64,000 bases of DNA from positions 1,426,001-1,490,000 of the forward strand of contig PUFA01000202.1 of the NCBI GenBank assembly GCA_003508835.1. The letters run 5' to 3'. Positions 56,785-64,000 of the stretch are shown in pieces. The notes beneath the pieces are model-generated. The model ran no database searches and was not told the origin of the DNA. It worked only from the letters and a program-made list of their open reading frames with translations. Position numbers and translations under genes: made by a program. The stretch's first letter is position 1. Every line of letters starts with the position of its first letter. Source of the stretch: Eonycteris spelaea. Lineage: Eukaryota; Chordata; Mammalia; Chiroptera; Pteropodidae.

Positions 56785-57670
56785 CTTTCAGCCTGCCTTT
56801 ATTGAACACCTACTGTGAGCTAGCCGTGGAAATATAGCATTGAACAAAGCAGACAAAATCCCTAATCTCATGGAGTTTACAATCTAGTGAGAACACTCAG
56901 ACAAACAAAATAGATAAAATTAATGGTAATTAGGTGGTGATAAACTCTATAAAGAAAAAGGGAATACATTTAAAGATGGGAAATGGGGTGTGTTGGGATG
57001 TGTAAGGTTTGCAGTTATATGTAGTGTGGTCAGGGAATCATTCATTGAGAGACGGACATTGAGCAAAAGCCTGAAGGAGGTGTAAGGAATAAGCCATGTG
57101 CCACCTAAATGAAGAACCTTCTAGGTAAAAGGAAGAGCAATTGCAAAACCCCTGACATGGGCGTGTCTTGTCCATCAAAGAGCAAAATGGGTAGTGTAGC
57201 TGGTGTTGAGGCAGTGACGAGGAGAGAGACAATAGGGCACAGTTTGTGCAGGACCCTATGGTGAGGGCCTTGACTTGTATTTTGAGTGAGTTGGGAAGTC
57301 ACTGGACAGCTCTGAGGAAAGGATCAATCTGGTGCTGGGTTGAGCATAACCTGCAGAGGGCAAAGGCCAAAAGACTAGTTAGGAGCTTTTACAGTAATCC
57401 AGGTGAAATATGGGAGGTCTTAGCTGGGGGATGCAGATGATGAAGGGAGTCGTTGGATTCTGGAGATGTGACAGTATTAGCTGATGGCTTGCATGAAGGA
57501 CATGTGAGGCAGAGAGGAGCTCCAGCAAGAAAGCAGGTGTTTAGCCTGACTAGCCAGCAAGACGAAGCTGCCACTACCTGAGACGGAGCAGACTGTGGGA
57601 AAAGCAGGGTTGTGGGGAAGACCGCCTTTCCTCTTCCGTGTCTCCATCCCTGCAGATGCCACACACCTGG
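56785..57670 (-). repeat. L2 LINE fragment, antisense
   Basis: Antisense L2 beginning at its 3' end ('ctttattgaacacctactgt', 'ctcatggagtttacaatcta') and continuing through 'gcaggaccctatggtgaggg', 'tttacagtaatccaggtgaa' and 'gtcgttggattctggagatg'. No frame remains open. Confidence 0.75.
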
Positions 57671-59493
57671 AACTCTCCATCAGCCAATTTTAGCTTCCTT
57701 TTCCAATCCATCCTGTGTGCTGTAAGAATTAAGACTAGGTTGTTTAGATTGAGGAAAACCGAATGCTAGATCACTAGCGGAAGGTTAAACATACTTTGCA
57801 TTTATTTTATTCTATAATAAGGGTTTGGCTTTGTGTTTGAGTGTTTTTGAAGCTTTTAATGGTTCAGTGAACTCTGAATAGAACTACGTGCAATATAATT
57901 ATTTCCTCTGCTTTATTAGAAATGCTTTTGTAATCACGTTAATTATATTACTTTTACCTTAATAAGGCTTGTATCTCTTCTTTATAATTAATGTTTATAC
58001 CTTCTGTAAAATAAGTATAAAGCCCTTTATTCCCACATTTTTATATTCTTGAGGACTTGCCGTAGATTGCAGGGAGTTTAAGGACTGGCAGTGGAGCGTA
58101 ACCTTGTATTATTAGTCTGATCTGTTGTGGCATACTGATCATGCAAAATATCTAATTAATTTGTTTTTCTTATTCAGCATGTGGAGAGTATAACAACACA
58201 AACTAGAGAAGATGACAAAGTACAAGAAAGCAAGTAAATTACTATCTAATTAGAACATTTAATTCTAATATTAGCAGAGTTTTCTAGAAAATAAGTTCAC
58301 TTTCTCAGTGCCTTTTCATCCCCTTTTTTCAAAAATTTCCCTCAACTCTGGAGTTTAGTTTAAAAACAAATAAAATGTTATCTTTTTAAAAACAGAATTA
58401 GAAATTTGAATCGAATAATTCTTAATACCATTACCAATCCCCTTGGCAGCACTGGACAACTTTCTGTTTAAGGACCTTGGCTACAATGACTGTGTAAATA
58501 TAGTGATATGTAATTCACCTACTTTAATACCAAGGGTTTTTTTCTGTTAATTTAAAGGCACATGATTTTAAGGACGTTTTTACAGGTTAATACGTCTGTT
58601 TCTGCTGTATATTTTAAGCTCATTTTTTCACCTTTATAAAGATGGAAGGAGTAGATGAGTTATTTTACAGACAGATTATAGTATCGGGTTATTGTGAATA
58701 GTTTTCTTTGCCACATATCCTTGAGTTTCAAGTAAGCAGTGAATGAGTTTATTTATCATTACACACCCAATTTTGATGAGTTTTGTGTTTTTAGCTCGTG
58801 AGAAGAATTAGCCATCATGTATATGTACAGAAATATGATCTAAACTAAACCTTGAAAATCTCTTAAATTTGAAACAGTATTGTTGTTTGAGATTTTATTT
58901 ACAGATCAGTTTTTGTGTACATTGTATTAAATCGCCAAATATGTTGAAACCCTGACTATGAAGAAATAGGTTTCTGGTATCATCTGAAAATGCTATAATG
59001 ATTATATTACTTTTGTAAAATAACTCTTACTGAGCTCATGAACCTAAAATTAGAGAATCTTAAGAATTCTGGGAGTTGGAAGGAATGTAGAAATCATCTG
59101 GCCTGACGGAGAAATCTCTCTTTCACGTCTCTGGCATAGTCATGATTATCTGCTTGAATATGTTCAAATAGGAGTGAACTCACTAATTCACATGAAGGCT
59201 ATTCCATTTTTGAAGAGTTCAGATTGCTAGAAATATATTCCTTATGTTAGAGCCAAAATCTGTCTCCTTCTAATCTGATTTTTGCCCGTCGGACTTACCC
59301 TCTAAAAGCTATGTGGGATAAATTTGAAGTATCTTTCATATGAGTGGCATCTCTCATGTTCTCTCCACCAAGTCTTTCTAGCTTTAAACCTCCTAGGTTC
59401 TTCAGTATTATTTATATAATATGGTTCCTAAGACCTTCCTACCTCGTCGACTTGCTCTGTTCTTATTGAAGCTTATCAGGGTATCGTGTAGAG

Positions 59494-59687
59494 CACTAGT
59501 TGTTAGACTTCAGTGTGCTGGAATAAGCTCACCTGGGTGCTTGTTAAAAATGGAGATTCCTGGACCCCACCCCCAGAGATTCTGACTTAATAGTTCTGAG
59601 GTAGGGCTCTGGAAGCTGTATTTTTAATTAGTACCACTTGGTAATTCCAGTGCAAAAGGTTTCAGGATCTCCCTTTGAGAAATATTA
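59494..59687 (+). mobile_element. MER5A-like hAT MITE
   Basis: The segment reads 'cttcagtgtgctggaataag', 'ctcacctgggtgcttgttaa', 'cagagattctgacttaatag' and ends 'ctccctttgagaaatatt', following the MER5A consensus as I recall it. Both ends are decayed. About 190 bp, the usual MER5A length. Confidence 0.8.
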
Positions 59688-59984
59688 TTTCAACATATAG
59701 TACTAATCTCTGAGTTCCTCACCAAAAGGCCTCAGCCGGTGGGTGGGAAAGACAGATGTGTGAAATGACCCTTAAAAGGCAGAGCAGGGTGAAATGAATG
59801 TCAGGGACCACAGATTGGAGACAGTGTGTTGTTCTTTAGCCCAGTGGATGGGGCCGATCTTAGGGGTGGTCTGCTCTGGACTGGGGGACTGGTTCTCTGG
59901 GCCGAAATAAATGTGAGGGGAGGAGATGTAGAAGAAAATAATATATGCTGCTAACAAGTAGCTAAAAAAAATAACGTTCTGCTT

Positions 59985-62906
59985 CTAAGGTAAAAAAGAA
60001 CTCTTGCAAATAACTTTTGGGTGAAAGAAAATTAAAATCGAAATTAAAGACAAGACTGAACATTGCATAACAAAACCTATAGCATACAGAAAGTAGTATT
60101 AAAACATAGCTTTAGGAATGCACTTAGAAAACATGAAAGATTGAAAATCAATGAACAAACATTAAACTCAATAAGCTAGACAAAGAACATCAACAGTAAC
60201 CCTAAAAACAGAAGGATGAAATGCAAAGAGATAATGAAATCAAAACAATCAAAAGTAATGCTTTATTAGTATATCCAAAAACTGATTCTTTGAAATATCA
60301 ATAAAACAGACACACCTTGGGCAATAAAGAGAAAGAAAGATAGAGAAGGAGAGAAAATACAAAAAACTGCACTGGAGATGAAAAAGGGGCACAATCACAG
60401 AAATAGCGAAGATTTGAACAGCGCAGGGATATTGTGTACCACTTTACAGCAATCATTTTAAAATCTATTGAAACAGAGGAATTTTTAGGGAAATACAAAT
60501 CCAAATTGACTCATAAAGAGGTAGAGAGTTGAATAGCCCAATAACCATAGAAGCAATTGAAAAGGTCGTAAAAGAAATGTATTCAAAAAAGAAAAGAACA
60601 CAACATGAAAATACTTTACTGAACTGTACACATAAAGATGGTGAGGTGGTCAATTTCATGTTATTTTTTTCCCCCACAACTAAAAAATTTTTAAAGGAAA
60701 ATAGAAGACCCAAGGCCTAGGTGATTTTATGAGCCAGTTATTGAAAACCTTTAAAGAATGATCAATTTATTTGTTACTTAGACATCCAAAGTATGAGAAA
60801 TAATGAAACACTTGCAATATATTTCTATACAGTTAATCTAACCTCGACAAGGAAAACAAAAAGTACAGCACGAAAAAGAAGAGCTTAAATCAATCTCCCT
60901 TATAACTATAAAAATACAAAATCGCATATTAGCAATTTAAATGCAGTGATGGATTAAAATAAAAACAGATCCTAGACATCCGCCATGCTGTATGCTCTGT
61001 GAGGAATCATTGTCAGTTTCCTAGTAATGCCACATGCCCAGAAAAGTGCTTGACATATATTAGGGACATACATTTTTGTTGCATTAAATGAATTGAATTA
61101 ACCTAGTAGTTTAATTCCAGTAATGTGAGTGTGATTGATATTGGGGAATATGTTCATTATACTGAAAGAACAAAGAATTAAAAGATAATCTTATAAGATG
61201 CTGAAAAAACTTTTGATAAAGTTCAGCTCCACGTTCCTGATAAAAGCTAGTGTAAGCTAGGAAAAGGAAATGGCCCTAATTCGATGTGGGCCATCTATTT
61301 AAAAACTTAATTGAACACCATAATTTATTATGAAATATTAGAAGCCTTTTCCTGGATAAGACAAGAATGCTTCTATTCAACAGTGTTCTAGAGATCTTAG
61401 CCAAAGTAAAGGAAATTAAAGGGCTAAATACTGGAAAGGAGGAGACAAAAATCATATGCAGGCAATAGGATTGCCTATTTAGATAATCTAAGACAACGGA
61501 TGAAACACTAATTAGAATTAATAAGAGACTGCAATAAAATGGCTCAATATAAGATAAACAAAATTAACTTCTTCCTGAATGCCAGCAATAACTAATGAAA
61601 ACATGTAATGGGAGGGAAAATCTCATTTGTAAAAATAACAAGAGCATAAGCCCACAAGAAATGTGTAAGACTTAGATGAAAAAAATTTGTATTTCCTAAA
61701 AGACAATTTAAAACATTTTTAGTGAATGAAGAGAAAATATCTTGGAAGGGAAAATTCAACATTATGATGATGTCAGTCTTTCTCATTAAACTAAATTCAA
61801 TGTAATCTCAATCAAAAACCCAATGGGAATTTTAGGGAGGGTAGGGACTTGACATATGAAGAGAGAATATAGATATAGACAAAAGAGACAAGATAAATTT
61901 TTTTTTTCTTTTTGAGAGCAATGGGTAGCAGATGGAGCTGGAAGGAATTACTCTATCAGATTTTAGACTGTCAAAAGTAAGATAAATTGGAAATGGTAAA
62001 GGAAAGACATAGATTGGAACAGGGTAGAATTTACAGAAATAATCCATGTTTAATTGGAAATGTACTCTATGATAAAGGTCATATTTCAAAACAATGGAGA
62101 GAAATGGATAGTATAAGAGGTTGAGACCATTAATACCCATTTGGAAAATAAAGATAGATTTCCTCCCTGAAGCCCTACTCAGAAATAGTTATAGATGAAT
62201 TAACAATAAAAGCGTACAAATAAAAATGGTGAAAGTACTACAAGAAAATAAAGAATAATTTTATTTTTGAACTGATAATAGCCCCCCTAAGCAAAACAAA
62301 ATTCAAGAACCATAAAACACCATAATTTTAGACTTTGTCAGGTATACATGATAAATTATTAAAGATAAAAATTTTTTAGAGGTGGAAATAAAATGTATAA
62401 CTTAGAAACTAAATCAGGAGAAAGAGGGAATAAAGAAAACCTAGTCAATCCAACAGAGAGCAGGAAGGGGGGAGTTATGAAAAGGAAGTCTGAAGAACAA
62501 AAAATAAGGTAGTAGAAGATAACCCAAATATGTAAGTAATCACAGTAGTCAGGATAAATGTATTTAACTCACTAGTTCAAAAACATGTTGATTTATTAGA
62601 TTTTTAAAAAAAAAGCTATATGCTGTTTACAACAGATACATGTATGATAGATTTTATTTTAAAAATAACAAAGAATGTTTCAAAATAAAAGTATGGGAAA
62701 AGATACAGAAAGCAAATACCAAAAGAAAGCTATACAATGCATAAGGCACAAAGAATTAAGAACTAAATGCAAAAAAATAAAATGAAACTTTAAATTTTGA
62801 ATTCAAGATAGGGGAAGAAATTCTTAAACCAAACACAATCTACAACAAAAGTACTATAAACTGAGGAAGGATAGCCACAGACTAGAAGACAGGTGTGTGG
62901 GATACA

Positions 62907-62958
<52 letters not shown>

Positions 62959-63010
62959 GTGTAGCTGAAAGAATTAGTATCCAAGATATCTAAAGCACCT
63001 AACAAGACAG
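59985..63010 (+). repeat. Long decayed L1 LINE (ORF2 to 3' end)
   Basis: Plus-strand L1 ORF2 text is readable across about 2.5-3 kb: 'ccaaaaactgattctttgaa', 'gtaccactttacagcaatca', 'gaagcaattgaaaaggtcgt', 'caacagtgttctagagatct', 'tcaatcaaaaacccaatggg'. An L2/MIR-type 3' end interrupts it at about 60965-61105 ('gtatgctctgtgaggaatca', 'cttgacatatattagggac'). All frames are broken. The element is old, and the right end is uncertain. Confidence 0.7.
62909..62957. repeat. (TG)n microsatellite, about 24 units
   Basis: An uninterrupted TG/GT dinucleotide run of 49 bp at the right end of the old L1. Likely length-polymorphic. It gives a false poly-His/Thr open frame on the minus strand. Confidence 0.95.
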
Positions 63011-64000
63011 GTAAAATTTTAAATGGATAAATGTAGAGAGAATCTTATGCTTAGTTCAGCTGCCTCAGGATGGGGAATATTTGATTTAGAAGCAATTCTG
63101 AGGTAAAGAACCATAGCTAAACTGTGAGTCAGTAACGTGATCTGGCTTACGAAAGAGGAGCAGATGGGAACTTTAGTCATAGTTAGGGAAGGAAACTGTT
63201 TAAAACTCTATAGTCTCCAGATTATACCTGAGTATTGAGTTTTTCATAATTAGCAAATATTCATGTAATTTTTTTTAATAATTAAATAAAGGAAAATGTA
63301 TGATGAGGCCTCAAATCTGTGATAAGGTGTCAAGTCTGAAAACAAATACTTAGTACTCAACGTTCAAATTTTTCTTGCTGTTATCTTTTCTCCCATTCTC
63401 TTTGTTTCTGGAGGCAAGTGCCTTCATTCTTATTTTCGTGGGGTTTATACAAGGTAAACACTTGAATTTGATCCACTGTCTATAGATAGTCCTTTTCTTC
63501 AGATTAAGGAATGAGCAATAAGATGAACAGCTTTTATTTAAAAAAGGGAGGGTAGTATTTTGTACGCCTTTTTGAACATTTCAAGATCTCTCCTATCAGG
63601 GAGAGTTAGCATACTGTGTTAGGAGCTGATCATTAGATAAAATGGTGAGTTGTCTGGACCATATCTGATTTCATTTTTGCTAGCTCTTTTGTTTTCTCAT
63701 ATATGCTTTAAAATAGCCATAATTTTTAAAATCATATAAAAATTACCTATTGTATTTTGTGTTCGTAGGATGAATATGAACAGAGGAAGAACAGTTTACC
63801 ATGATTTTTAAGGGCCCAGAAGATAGGTTTGCTTCAGTTAAGTCTTATCCGATCAATAATTCAGTTCTAGGAATGAATCAAATGAATCAAATCATACATG
63901 AGCTCAGATTCTTCAGTTTTGTGGGTGTTATTAAATCGTCGTGGGACAGATATTTGTTTTATTAAGATGAGTTAATGATTTTAAATCAATATGAAAATCA

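Larger units (their letters stand above)
54561..64000. other. Intergenic DNA upstream of VPS45
   Basis: I see no gene here. Recognised contents are a MIR, an antisense L2, a MER5A-like element and a long decayed L1 (separate entries). Stretches at about 54610-55540, 57680-59480 and 63020-64000 contain AT-rich sequence that I cannot classify. On the plus strand no exon series with homology was found. Confidence 0.65.

Noticed and set aside
62790..63005. Open frame with a His/Thr repeat on the minus strand
   Set aside because: It is the translation of the (TG)n microsatellite.

Overview
The window is mammalian nuclear DNA: two split genes with consensus GT-AG introns, two CpG-island promoters, and intron and intergenic DNA filled with MIR, L2, L1 and DNA-transposon fossils. 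Both genes are on the minus strand. They are VPS45 (complete, 15 coding exons, start codon at 53711, stop at 8160) and the 5' part of PLEKHO1 (coding exons 1 and 2 at 3507-3536 and 2674-2820; the rest lies beyond the left edge). The order VPS45 then PLEKHO1, in tandem, is the arrangement of human 1q21.2. A short interspersed element at 17132-17392 joins a tRNA-Val(UAC)-like head to a 5S-rRNA-like body and has a perfect 17-bp target-site duplication. Hybrid tRNA/5S SINEs of this kind (MEG-TR) are known to me only from fruit bats, so a pteropodid bat is the best guess for the source. A 5'-truncated 5S-derived SINE lies about 1 kb away.

Layout: 1-2673 PLEKHO1 intron 2; 2674-3536 PLEKHO1 exons 2 and 1, with a 35-bp GC-rich minisatellite in the intron between them; about 2790-4130 PLEKHO1 CpG island; 4131-7640 intergenic; 7640-8159 VPS45 3' UTR with two candidate poly(A) signals; 8160-53711 VPS45; about 53590-54560 VPS45 CpG-island promoter with an ETS/ZNF143-type motif; 54561-64000 upstream intergenic DNA, mostly L2 and a long decayed L1.

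VPS45 is a Sec1/Munc18 protein that controls SNARE assembly on endosomes and the trans-Golgi. PLEKHO1 (CKIP-1) is a PH-domain adaptor. They are neighbours without an obvious shared pathway. I reconstructed every VPS45 exon. Fourteen of the 15 keep the reading frame, and the total would be exactly 570 codons plus stop. Exon 2 is 136 bp where 135 is expected, because of one extra base in a short A run (52942-52944). As written, the frame hits a stop at codon 53. This is the most important anomaly in the window; a sequencing or assembly error is the likeliest cause, but a real variant is possible.

I found no previously undescribed system, no CRISPR array, no intact mobile element and no functional RNA gene. 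The other notable points are the hybrid SINE, nested transposon insertions with readable target-site duplications, transposon ends that sit 10-20 bp from VPS45 splice donors, an orphan CpG island over the last VPS45 exon, and the intronic minisatellite.
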